From: Shewanella gaetbuli
Lineage (GTDB): Bacteria; Pseudomonadota; Gammaproteobacteria; Enterobacterales; Shewanellaceae
Length of the DNA: 64,000 nucleotides
Direction: 5' to 3'
NCBI RefSeq assembly: GCF_023284065.1
Contig: NZ_JAKIKP010000009.1
Span: 96,002 to 160,001 of the forward strand
A program made the position numbers and the translations under genes. Positions 1-8,744 of the stretch are shown in pieces; the first letter of the stretch is position 1, and every line of letters starts with the position of its first letter. The notes under the pieces were generated by a model that worked only from the letters and a program-made list of their open reading frames with translations, had not been told where the DNA came from and searched no databases.

Positions 1-400
1 TGCCTGCCGCTATTGAGGTTGAGCTGGCTTTGTTTTTTGCAGTAATACCGAAGATCCCGCTACCGGTATTATGTACCGATTGGCTAAATGCCATGGGTGA
101 TAATGGCTGTTTAATCACAATGTCTTCTAATAAGCCAATAGTGCGATTGAGCTCGCCATGTCTTGAGGCAAATATACTACGAGTATTGGTGCTGACTTGG
201 CAGTCTAATGCGACCGATAGCATCATTTTGGTGAGCCGACTGAAGCGACGGCGCTGCATTGCCGGAATTTGGGCTAATTTAGGAGCAACAGTGGTTTGCT
301 CTGTTGTATGATTGGGTTGTTGCCAGGTTAGCCAGCTTTCTTTGGTTTGAAAGTCAGGTGTCCATGCGCTCCAAGATAATATATCAAATGCTAATTGCAC
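1..400 (-). CDS. Beta-ketoacyl synthase-like protein, N-terminal part (3' end outside window)
   Basis: The reading frame enters from a GTG at 398-400, preceded by an AGAGG ribosome-binding site, and stays open to the window edge. About 133 residues are visible. The N-terminus reads VQLAFDILSWSAWTPDF. It is followed by PAMQRRRFSRLTKMMLSVAL and then by SMPHG-like features typical of the short ketosynthase-like family (chain-length-factor-like, PF13723 type), including SVHNTGSGIFGI. In other gammaproteobacteria such proteins begin aryl-polyene or related fatty-acid-like biosynthetic clusters, so further acyl carrier or dehydratase genes may lie beyond the left edge. The family call is from motif memory. 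The catalytic region is not in the window, so activity cannot be judged. Confidence 0.6.
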   Translation of the reverse strand, partial: MQLAFDILSWSAWTPDFQTKESWLTWQQPNHTTEQTTVAPKLAQIPAMQRRRFSRLTKMMLSVALDCQVSTNTRSIFASRHGELNRTIGLLEDIVIKQPLSPMAFSQSVHNTGSGIFGITAKNKASSTSIAAG

Positions 401-532
401 TTCATTGCCTCTGCGTTGCTTAGTCTTCCATATCTAAGATGTTAATTCACTAAAACAACATGATAAAAGTTTTTTAAATTAACGGTGCAATTGTACACCA
501 AACTCACTATGGCAATATAGAGTAAAAGCTAA

Positions 533-565
533 AAAGCGATGATAACGGTTAATTATCATCGCTTT
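533..565 (-). terminator. Rho-independent terminator of the DUF3014 gene
   Basis: A 13-bp perfect stem (AAAGCGATGATAA pairing with TTATCATCGCTTT) encloses a 7-base loop. On the minus strand it is followed by a run of T. It lies about 30 bp past the stop codon at 597. Confidence 0.75.
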
Positions 566-596
566 ATTTGTCATGCCTTAGTGAGGCCTATGAATG

Positions 597-1481
597 TTAG
601 TTTTTTATCAATGGCTGTAATTTTTTAACCGCATCTTTAATTTTGCGGGTATTTTTAGGCCCCATTCGGATCAATAGCTTTTGCGCATTAGGTAAGGCTT
701 CTAAATTTGGATCGGCAAATTGGTAATTAACCGAAATAGAGGTTAACTCAATAGGGTCTTCAATGATGGGAGCATCTAACACCATTTTGAAAACCTGTTG
801 CATACGCTCATCAAATGGTAGGTCGCTATAGCCGAGTTCATCAAAAGCTTGTTCAAATAATGGGGCTAACTCTTGGTAAGTGTTTGCTAATTGCTGCTTG
901 TCTAAGCCGCTAATAAAGTCAGCATATAAATCATAGCGATGATAGCTGTCAGGATTTAAATAGGTTTTATTAGTAATTTCACTGACGGTGAAATTACTTT
1001 CAGGCCCTTTTAATGGGCTGGCTTTACGAATGACTTCACCTTGAGCCAAGTTGTCTACAAAGACCACGAGTTGGCGAGCCATATCTTTTTTGATGATCAG
1101 TGGGTCTATTTTCATACCATCAGCAACGGCAAGGGCTTTTTGCTCCATAAAGTCATCAGATTCAGATAGGTCAGGTAGAGGCTCAGCTTCCACAACAGGG
1201 GTTTCAGGTTCACCTAATGATACGGTGTCAGAAGGAGCTTCAATGGTCTCTTCAATAATAGGCTCTTCAATAGGAGCTTGCTCAATAGGTTGAGCAGGCA
1301 CTGGCTCGGGTAGCTGAACCGGAATAGGTTCTACTGGCTCTGGAGGGAGTTCTTGACTGTTGATATAAAAATACGTTGCTGCGGCTATCACCAATACTAC
1401 AACAATACCGATTAAGGCTGTGTTGGGTGCGGCTTTGGGTTCTGACGTCGGAGTGGCGCGATCTTCTTTGGTAACCTGCAT
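597..1481 (-). CDS. DUF3014 domain protein, membrane-anchored
   Basis: This 294-residue protein has a short cytoplasmic N-terminus and one transmembrane segment at about residues 22-41. A Pro/Glu/Val-rich linker follows at about 43-105, then a globular C-terminal half with features of DUF3014 (DDFMEQKALAVADG, FVDNLAQGEV, YHRYDLYADFIS). The family has no established function. The topology suggests a periplasmic domain held away from the inner membrane by the acidic proline-rich arm. It has its own terminator and a 193-bp gap to recG, so it is probably transcribed alone. The start ATG at 1481 is the only reasonable one before the hydrophobic segment. Confidence 0.75.
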   Translation of the reverse strand: MQVTKEDRATPTSEPKAAPNTALIGIVVVLVIAAATYFYINSQELPPEPVEPIPVQLPEPVPAQPIEQAPIEEPIIEETIEAPSDTVSLGEPETPVVEAEPLPDLSESDDFMEQKALAVADGMKIDPLIIKKDMARQLVVFVDNLAQGEVIRKASPLKGPESNFTVSEITNKTYLNPDSYHRYDLYADFISGLDKQQLANTYQELAPLFEQAFDELGYSDLPFDERMQQVFKMVLDAPIIEDPIELTSISVNYQFADPNLEALPNAQKLLIRMGPKNTRKIKDAVKKLQPLIKN

Positions 1482-1674
1482 TGCATTTCCTTAGCTAAAT
1501 TTACCGACAACACTAAATAACCTATAGGCATTATGCTGATTTCAGGCTATTTGTACTCAATACATTGTGCAACAATACTGATGCTTGTCCAGTATTTGCT
1601 ACAAATATAAATAAAAAATCATCTTTACTCACCACCGACTGAATATTCAGCAATATTAGGGAGTAAAACTGTGA

Positions 1675-3750
1675 TTAGGCTTGTACATATTGTTGTTTAT
1701 CTCCTAACCAGCGTTGAATAATTGGGGTCACATTATCAGGGGCTTGCTGCTGAATGTGCACGGCTAACTTTTGAATGTTAGGGATAAGGTATTGGTCACG
1801 TACTAGGTCGGCTATTTTTAATTCTGCTAAGCCTGTTTGTCGTGTGCCGAGTACTTCGCCTGGACCGCGTATTTCAAGATCTTTTTGTGCAATAACAAAG
1901 CCGTCATTACTGTCTCGTAATACCCCTAAGCGTTTGGTGGCCGTTTTTGATAATGGCGCTTTGTAAAGTAGTACACAATGGCTAGCCACTGCGCCTCGTC
2001 CTACTCGGCCACGTAATTGATGTAGTTGGGCTAGGCCTAGACGTTCAGGGTTTTCAATAATCATTAAGCTGGCATTGGGCACATCTACGCCCACTTCTAT
2101 CACCGTTGTGGCGACCAGCAGATGAAGCTCTCCGGCTTTAAACTGCGCCATAATCTGCTGTTTTTCAGCACTTTTCATTCTGCCATGCACTAGGCCGACT
2201 TTTAATTCGGGTAATAACTCGGTTAGCTCGGCTGCGGTGTATTCTGCGGCTTGGCATTCTAATACTTCAGACTCTTCAATTAAGGTACATACCCAATAGG
2301 CTTGGCGGTTATCGTGCAATGCTGCTTGTCTGACTCGTTCAATAACGTCATTACGGCGATTGTCAGATACTGCTACTGTGCTCACCGGGGTTCGGCCAGG
2401 CGGCAATTCGTCAATAATTGAAGTGTCTAGGTCGGCGTAGGCTGTCATGGCTAGCGTTCTGGGAATAGGAGTTGCAGTCATGATCAGCTGATGAGGATGA
2501 AACCCTTGATTAATGCCTTTTTCACGTAAGCCTAAACGCTGATGAACACCAAAGCGATGTTGTTCATCAATAATGATGAGTGCCAATCGGTCAAACTTAA
2601 CCGCTTCTTGAAATATGGCGTGGGTACCAATAACCATTTGAGCCGCCCCTGAGGCGATATCGGCTAATGATTTTTCACGGGCTTTACCTTTGAGTTTGCC
2701 AGCAAGCCAACCAACGGTTAACCCAAGTGGCTCAAACCATTGGCTAAAATTAGCGGCATGTTGCTCTGCCAGTAATTCAGTGGGTGCCATCATGGCCACT
2801 TGGTAGCCGTTTTCAATAGCTTGTAATGCTGCCATTGCTGCCACTAATGTTTTGCCAGAACCCACATCACCTTGTACTAAGCGCATCATGGGATGGGCTT
2901 GGTTAAGGTCTTGGTTAATTTCAGCTACAACCCGTTGTTGAGCGCCCGTGGGTGAGAAAGGTAATTGATTTAAAAAGGGCTCAATAAAGTGGCCTTGTAG
3001 AGGTAAGGTCACTGCAGCATCTCGTTGAGACTTCTGCCTTAGCTGTAACATGCTTAGGTTATGGGCCAGTAATTCTTCTTGTATTAAGCGTTGCTGAGCT
3101 GGGTGTTGGCCTTGCTCTAATAATTCGGGGTCAACCTGTTTGTCGGGTCGATGTAAAATAGCGAGTGCTTGTGGCAAGGTTAAATTGTTGGGTTGCAAGT
3201 TTGTTGGGATAAGTTCTGCTAAGCCGCCTTGTTGCAATTTAGCTAAGGCTTGGTCGGTGAGTTTTATCCAGCTTGCTTGTTTTAGCCCTTCGGTGGTTGG
3301 GTAAATTGGCGTCAGTGTTTCACTTAAATCTGCACTTTCACCTTGTTTAATAATTTTATATTCAGGGTGAACGATTTCAAGGTGGTGATTGCCGCGACGA
3401 ACTTCACCGTAGGCGCGGATAATTTCACCTTGTTGCATAGCATTACGTTGTGCAATGGAGAAATTAAAGAAGCGCAGGGTCATTGGGCCTGTATCGTCAC
3501 GCACGTTACACACTAACATGCGACGGCGACCTTGAATGATTTGGGTTGACTGGATTTCGGCTTCAATGGTGCCGTAACTGCCCATCCACAAAGAAGAAAT
3601 AGGGTAGATTTGAGTTCGGTCTTCATAGCGCAATGGTAAATGAAACAGTACGTCTTGCACTGTTTTAATGCCGAGTTTGTGAAGCCTTTCGGCCATTTTA
3701 GCCGCCACACCTTTTAGTTCAGTAATGGGGACTTGGTCTAAATGCAACAA
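1675..3750 (-). CDS. recG: ATP-dependent DNA helicase RecG
   Basis: RecG remodels stalled replication forks and branch-migrates Holliday junctions. The 691-residue length matches the family. The N-terminal wedge/OB domain spans about residues 55-150. The helicase core shows Walker A GDVGSGKT near residue 293 and the DEQH motif II (IIDEQHRFGVHQR) near 393. Motif VI is in QLRGRVGRG. The likely start is TTG at 3750 or the adjacent TTG at 3747, with a GGAG about 11 bases upstream. In enterobacteria recG ends the gmk-rpoZ-spoT-trmH operon. Here it is 7.4 kb away from trmH and separated from the upstream gene by its own intergenic region with a terminator. Confidence 0.97.
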   Translation of the reverse strand: MLHLDQVPITELKGVAAKMAERLHKLGIKTVQDVLFHLPLRYEDRTQIYPISSLWMGSYGTIEAEIQSTQIIQGRRRMLVCNVRDDTGPMTLRFFNFSIAQRNAMQQGEIIRAYGEVRRGNHHLEIVHPEYKIIKQGESADLSETLTPIYPTTEGLKQASWIKLTDQALAKLQQGGLAELIPTNLQPNNLTLPQALAILHRPDKQVDPELLEQGQHPAQQRLIQEELLAHNLSMLQLRQKSQRDAAVTLPLQGHFIEPFLNQLPFSPTGAQQRVVAEINQDLNQAHPMMRLVQGDVGSGKTLVAAMAALQAIENGYQVAMMAPTELLAEQHAANFSQWFEPLGLTVGWLAGKLKGKAREKSLADIASGAAQMVIGTHAIFQEAVKFDRLALIIIDEQHRFGVHQRLGLREKGINQGFHPHQLIMTATPIPRTLAMTAYADLDTSIIDELPPGRTPVSTVAVSDNRRNDVIERVRQAALHDNRQAYWVCTLIEESEVLECQAAEYTAAELTELLPELKVGLVHGRMKSAEKQQIMAQFKAGELHLLVATTVIEVGVDVPNASLMIIENPERLGLAQLHQLRGRVGRGAVASHCVLLYKAPLSKTATKRLGVLRDSNDGFVIAQKDLEIRGPGEVLGTRQTGLAELKIADLVRDQYLIPNIQKLAVHIQQQAPDNVTPIIQRWLGDKQQYVQA

Positions 3751-3895
3751 CGCGTACCGACTCCAATTCAGATACTAGGGTCAACAGAACCTAACACTGT
3801 AAATATATACATGTATTGGCCTATATTAGCAAAGTTTCCATCTAAGGCAATGGTGACTAAGGTTAAAGTGCATGTTGAAGCCGTTTCAGTAAAAC

Positions 3896-3921
3896 AAAGC
3901 CTCGACGTTCATCGAGGCTTT
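3896..3921 (-). terminator. Terminator downstream of the formate dehydrogenase fusion gene
   Basis: A perfect 10-bp stem (AAAGCCTCGA with TCGAGGCTTT) closes on a 6-base loop. Read on the minus strand it is followed by GTTTTAC. It sits about 37 bp past the stop of the upstream gene and separates it from recG. Confidence 0.75.
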
Positions 3922-3957
3922 GACTTTAATTGCAGGCTGTATGATGTTTGCAGCTTA

Positions 3958-6900
3958 CTATGCTGGCATACATTCCTTATTACTGGCTTGGTTGGCGGTG
4001 GTTTTGGTTACATTGACCGCACAAATCTTAAATTCAGGAATTTTTGCCACTGGATCGAGGGCGTTGTTTGTCAGCTTATTAGCTGCAGCTTCGACAAAGT
4101 GGAACGGCAAAAAGAGTACCCCAACTTGGGCGCGTTTAGTAACAAACGCTTGAATATCAATACTGCCTCTACGGGTTGATAATGTCAGCATATCGCCATT
4201 ATTAACATTGAGCTGTTCAGCATCAAATACTGAAATCATCACCTTGGGAATGCCCAGTTCATTTAAGCCTTGGGTTTTTCTGGACAAGGTGCCAGTGTGA
4301 AATTGCTCCAATAATCGCCCTGTTGATAAGGTGTAGGGATAGTCGTTATCAGGTAGCTCAGCAGGTAAACGGTAGCTCACCGGATGCATTACTGCGATAC
4401 CTTTGGTGAATGTATGCTGATGCAAAATTGGCGTGCCAGGATGTTGTTCATCTGGGCATGGCCATTGTATGCCTTGGCTAGGTTTACTTGTGCTGACACC
4501 TTGCTGGCTTGGGTGAAGCTCAGTAGTTGGCGCTAATCGTGCCCAGCTAATGCCTGCATATTGAGGGGTAACTTGAGTGATTTCGTGCCAAATAGCTTGC
4601 TCGTTGGCATATTGCCAGTTGGCGCCCATTAAATTGGCTAATTGTTGGATAATTTGCCAGTCGGCTAATGCTTCTCCCGGTGGTGGGATGACTAGGGCTA
4701 ACTGCTGTACGCGGCGCTCGGTATTGGTGAAGTGTCCTTGTTTTTCAGCAAAGGCGGCAGCAGGAAGTACGACATCAGCTAATTGGGCGGTTTCGGTTAA
4801 AAAGATGTCTTGCACCACTAATAATGGAATTTTGTTTAACGCTTCGAGTACATGGGCTTGGTCTGGGTCACTTAACACTGGGTTTTCGCCCATCACATAT
4901 AGGGCTTTGACTTCATCATGGCTAATGGCATGCATGACCTCAGTGGCCGTTAAACCAATACTGCTAGATAACGTGCAGCCCCAGTGCTGTTCAAACTTGG
5001 CTTGTACTTCTGGTTGGGTGACCTGCTGATACCCAGTGTAGTAGTTTGGTAATGCACCCATATCGCAAGCACCTTGCACGTTGCTTTGGCCGCGCAGTGG
5101 GTTAATTCCTGCACCAGCTAAGCCAATATTGCCGCACAGTAATTGTAAATTAGCGATGGCGGTAACATTGTCATGTCCAGAGGTGTGCTGGGTGATCCCC
5201 ATGGCATAGTAAACGGCGGTTTTTGATGCGGTGCCAATTATCTTAGCCATTTGGGCAATATCATTGGCCTTAACACCAGTAATTTTTGCTGCTGTTTCAA
5301 GGCTGTACTGGGGTTGTAGCACTTCTGATTTAACCGCTTCATAGCCTTGGGTTCTTGCAGCGATATAATGACTGTCTTGCCAGTTGTGGCGAATAATTTC
5401 AGCCATTATTGCGTTAATGAGTACTACGTCTGTACCGGGTTTATGGCATAAAAACAGGTGTGCGTGGTCAGCAATGGTGACTTTTTTAGGGTCGGCAACC
5501 ACTAGCTTGGCGCCTTTTTGCACCGCTTGTTTTATTTTAGACGCAATAATGGGGTGTGCATTTTCAGTATCTGAGCCAATAATAAAAATCACATCAGACT
5601 CTGCAATACTGGGGATGTCATTGGTCATCGCACCGCTACCTAATGAGGCTTGTAACGCGGATACGGTGGACGAGTGACATAATCTAGCACAATGGTCGAT
5701 GTTATTGGTGCCCATAACTGAGCGAACAAACTTTTGTAATAGGTAGTTTTCTTCATTGGTGGCTTTAGCTGAAGACAATGCAGCAAAGCTATTATTACCA
5801 TGGTTTTGGCGAATATCTTTAAGCTTGTTAGCCACAAATTCCAGTGCTTCATGCCAGCTAGTAGGGACTAACTTGCCAGCTTTGCGAATAAGAGGAGTGG
5901 TAAGACGTTGCTCGCTTTGTAAAAAGTCAAAACCAAAACGGCCTTTAACACACAACATTCCTTGGTTTACTTCTGAGTCTTGATTCCCTTCTACCCGGAC
6001 AATTTTTTGGCTTTGCGGGTCGACTTTGACATCAATACGACAGCCCACGCCGCAATAGGTACATATAGTTGATGTTGACTGTAATGCTTGCGTTTGCCCT
6101 TGGCGTTTATCGCGGGCATCCACTAACGCTCCGGTAGGACAAACTTGAATACAGTTCCCGCATTGAACACAGTCACTGTCACGCATTGAGGCACTAAAGC
6201 CAACCCGAGGGGCTTGGCGATTATCTTGTAATCCGCTGGGTAGTGCCTGATAACTATTGCGCTCAAACTTAATGGCGCAGTGGCCGCTTTGTTGCTCACA
6301 TACCTCAACACATTTACCACAGCTAATGCACCTATTGGCGTCAAAGTGAATAAAGGGGCTCGACTTATCAACAGCAAAATGTCTTGCCTGTTGGGTGTTT
6401 AGCTCGCTTGCATCAATATTATAGTCGGTGGCGTAGTCGCGCAATTTGCAGTCGGTATTGGCTTGGCAAGCACACTCTAAACAGCGCGCAGCTTCTTGCA
6501 TTGCCGAATCTGGGGTAAAACCTAACTCGACTTCGCTATAGTTTAATAGGCGTTGCAGTGCTGATAGCTCAGGCATTTTTTGCCTATTTTGCTGGGTTTC
6601 GTGTGGATATAGGCTGCTGGACAAATCGGTAGTTTTAGCGGCTTTGGTCGCGTTAAAAGGTTTGGCGTGCAATTCACAACTTAGGTGATTATGCAGCAGT
6701 TTATCAATGGCGATAGCGGCTTTTCGACCGTCACCAATAGCCGCTACGGCGGTGGCTGGACCTCGGCGGGAGTCGCCAATAACAAATAGTTTTTCAATAC
6801 CGGCTGACATAGTGTGTTCGCAGCCAATAAAAGTATTCCAGCGGCTCAGGGCGAGCTCGCCAGTGGTTAGGTGACTGTCAGGGTCTTGTAGAAAGCTCAG

Positions 6901-8241
6901 GTCAGTGGTTTGTGATACTGCGGCAATCACAGTGTCAAATTGCTCGGTAAAGGTTTCGCCTGTGGCTTTGGGTGAGCGACGTCCTGAGGCGTCTGGCTCA
7001 CCTAATTGCATTTTATTAAACACGACTTGGCTAACGCGACCATTGTTGTCGGCAATGTTTTCTATGGGGTTGGTGAGTAAGTGAAACTTCACTCCTTCAA
7101 CTTCAGCCTCATGAATTTCGTAAGGCTCTGCTGGCATTTCTTCGCGGGTACGACGGTAAATTAGGGTAACATCGCAACCGTCTCTTACCGCGGTACGAGC
7201 ACAATCAATTGCGGTATTACCGCCACCAATTACGGCGACTTTTTTACCAATATTGAAGCTTTTGTTGGTGCAATGATCTTTTAGATAGTCGACTCCTAAG
7301 TAACAACCGGCTAAATCGCTACCGGGATAGTTCATTGGTACGGCTTTTTGGGCGCCAATGGCTAAGCAGACGGCATCATATTCTTCTGTAAGGGCATTAA
7401 GGTGTATGTCTTGCCCTAATACGGTATTGGTTTTAATGTGTAAGCCATTTTCAGTTAGAAGATTGATTTCTTTATCTAAAATGTCTTTAGGTAGGCGATA
7501 CTCAGGAATGCCATAACGTAGCCAGCCACCGGCTTTAGGCATTGACTCAAAAATACATACTTCATGCCCTTGATTAGATAGGTAATAGCCTGCGCTTAAT
7601 CCTGCTGGGCCGCTACCGATAATCGCGACTTTTTTACCTGTTGCTGGCAGCCTAGGGACTTGGTAATGCTGCTGGTTTTCTGCATCGGCTAAATCTAAAT
7701 CTGCCGCATGGCGTTTTAATTGACGTATAGCTACGGGTTCATCAATCAGGCCTCGTCGACATTCAGCTTCACAAAATGCGGGGCAGACTCGGCCAATTGA
7801 AAGCGGTAACGGCAAGGTTTGTTTTATCACCTTTACCGCCTCGTGATGATTACCTTGGGCTATGTGGTAAAGGTAACTTTGAATATCGACTCCAGCAGGG
7901 CAAGCTTGTTGGCATGGTGCCTCACAATCTGCAAAGTGGTCAGCTAAGATATTGGTTAATGCTTGTTTGCGAACGGCACTGAGTTCAGTGGATTGGGTAA
8001 TCACCTGCATGCCTTGTTCGATTGGCGTTTCACATGCTCGTACTTGTCTGCAGCTATTGTCATTATTGTTAATTTGTACCATGCACAAATTACAGTGTTG
8101 TTTGTGGGAGCTAGTAGCAGTGTTTTCTTGGCTGGGGTCGCAAAGACTGGGGATGATAATGCCCGCTTTATGGGCAGCTTTAAGTAAGTTTAGTTGCGAG
8201 TCAACAGATACATTTGTACCGTCAATGTTCAGCGTTATCAT
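3958..8241 (-). CDS. Formate dehydrogenase-like molybdoprotein fused to a GltD-like FAD/NAD(P) reductase
   Basis: This 1427-residue multidomain oxidoreductase contains, in order: a [2Fe-2S] ferredoxin domain (C34, C50, C53, C70); a GltD/DPD-type Fe-S helical domain with clustered cysteines at about 106-161; an FAD-binding Rossmann domain with GSGPAG at 209-214 and a second nucleotide site VAVIGGGNTAID; and two [4Fe-4S] ferredoxin motifs (CISCGKC near 638, CVQCGNC). A bis-MGD molybdopterin catalytic half follows, beginning with CTYCGVGC near 727. The active-site position is cysteine (C855 in ARLCHSS), not selenocysteine. The layout predicts electron flow from formate through Fe-S centres to flavin and NAD(P), or the reverse. 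No signal peptide is seen, so it should be cytoplasmic. The exact substrate and the pyridine nucleotide are inferred from the family. Confidence 0.85.
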   Translation of the reverse strand: MITLNIDGTNVSVDSQLNLLKAAHKAGIIIPSLCDPSQENTATSSHKQHCNLCMVQINNNDNSCRQVRACETPIEQGMQVITQSTELSAVRKQALTNILADHFADCEAPCQQACPAGVDIQSYLYHIAQGNHHEAVKVIKQTLPLPLSIGRVCPAFCEAECRRGLIDEPVAIRQLKRHAADLDLADAENQQHYQVPRLPATGKKVAIIGSGPAGLSAGYYLSNQGHEVCIFESMPKAGGWLRYGIPEYRLPKDILDKEINLLTENGLHIKTNTVLGQDIHLNALTEEYDAVCLAIGAQKAVPMNYPGSDLAGCYLGVDYLKDHCTNKSFNIGKKVAVIGGGNTAIDCARTAVRDGCDVTLIYRRTREEMPAEPYEIHEAEVEGVKFHLLTNPIENIADNNGRVSQVVFNKMQLGEPDASGRRSPKATGETFTEQFDTVIAAVSQTTDLSFLQDPDSHLTTGELALSRWNTFIGCEHTMSAGIEKLFVIGDSRRGPATAVAAIGDGRKAAIAIDKLLHNHLSCELHAKPFNATKAAKTTDLSSSLYPHETQQNRQKMPELSALQRLLNYSEVELGFTPDSAMQEAARCLECACQANTDCKLRDYATDYNIDASELNTQQARHFAVDKSSPFIHFDANRCISCGKCVEVCEQQSGHCAIKFERNSYQALPSGLQDNRQAPRVGFSASMRDSDCVQCGNCIQVCPTGALVDARDKRQGQTQALQSTSTICTYCGVGCRIDVKVDPQSQKIVRVEGNQDSEVNQGMLCVKGRFGFDFLQSEQRLTTPLIRKAGKLVPTSWHEALEFVANKLKDIRQNHGNNSFAALSSAKATNEENYLLQKFVRSVMGTNNIDHCARLCHSSTVSALQASLGSGAMTNDIPSIAESDVIFIIGSDTENAHPIIASKIKQAVQKGAKLVVADPKKVTIADHAHLFLCHKPGTDVVLINAIMAEIIRHNWQDSHYIAARTQGYEAVKSEVLQPQYSLETAAKITGVKANDIAQMAKIIGTASKTAVYYAMGITQHTSGHDNVTAIANLQLLCGNIGLAGAGINPLRGQSNVQGACDMGALPNYYTGYQQVTQPEVQAKFEQHWGCTLSSSIGLTATEVMHAISHDEVKALYVMGENPVLSDPDQAHVLEALNKIPLLVVQDIFLTETAQLADVVLPAAAFAEKQGHFTNTERRVQQLALVIPPPGEALADWQIIQQLANLMGANWQYANEQAIWHEITQVTPQYAGISWARLAPTTELHPSQQGVSTSKPSQGIQWPCPDEQHPGTPILHQHTFTKGIAVMHPVSYRLPAELPDNDYPYTLSTGRLLEQFHTGTLSRKTQGLNELGIPKVMISVFDAEQLNVNNGDMLTLSTRRGSIDIQAFVTKRAQVGVLFLPFHFVEAAANKLTNNALDPVAKIPEFKICAVNVTKTTANQASNKECMPA

Positions 8242-8673
8242 CTTGATGGCCTTGTTATTTATTTTTGGGCTTTATATTTTTGGGTACTTTAAACGGGCTA
8301 AACCTAGGTACATAAACAGGTTCAGTCCACTTTAGAGGTTATTTTTAAGTATACTCAGGCGATTTAAAAATGACGTAATCTGTACTTAAGATTGTGCTGA
8401 ATATGCAGCTGTAATCACACTTGTGGTAAAAGTGTGCGCTACGATTTGTTGGTGGATGGGCTTTGTTTGATGAAGGTCAAGTTTGTGTGGCTTAACAACA
8501 TCTCAGAAGCTTGGAAATCACAACCTTATTGCTGTTCATCAATAACTCTCCCTTTTGAGTTGGCTATTGTGGTGATATCTCTTTGTAGCGACTGTTTTAT
8601 GTCATTTAACGGAAGACTGTGGCAATCAGATGGCTAATTGCGAGTATTTATAGAGGGTTGCGGCATAAAATGA
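8242..8673. other. Intergenic region without a supportable gene
   Basis: About 430 bp separate the formate dehydrogenase start from the terminator of the acyl-CoA synthetase. The part nearest 8242 must hold the promoter of the dehydrogenase gene (minus strand). A 67-codon plus-strand frame at 8434-8637 starts with GTG and shows no ribosome-binding site or recognisable family. I see no repeat or RNA fold worth naming apart from a weak 6-bp hairpin (ACACTT/AAGTGT) near 8420. Confidence 0.5.
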
Positions 8674-8705
8674 AAAAAGGTGCCTCATTTCTGATGCACC
8701 TTTTT
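8674..8705 (-). terminator. Terminator of the acyl-CoA synthetase gene
   Basis: A 10-bp stem (AAAAAGGTGC with GCACCTTTTT) has A/T tails on both sides, so it could act in both directions. It lies 40 bp past the stop codon at 8745. Confidence 0.75.
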
Positions 8706-8744
8706 ATTCAATAAACAGAGTTTACTGAGTTTGAGCATGAATGC

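Noticed and set aside
30..311. 93-codon plus-strand open frame at the left edge
   Set aside because: It lies opposite the ketosynthase-like gene, whose translation shows family motifs and a ribosome-binding site. The plus-strand product is not recognisable.
3742..4179. 145-codon plus-strand frame overlapping recG start and the formate dehydrogenase end
   Set aside because: It crosses a terminator and the 3' end of a clear gene, and its product has no family features.
8434..8637. 67-codon plus-strand frame in the 503-bp gap
   Set aside because: GTG start, no ribosome-binding site and no recognisable motif. It is consistent with chance.
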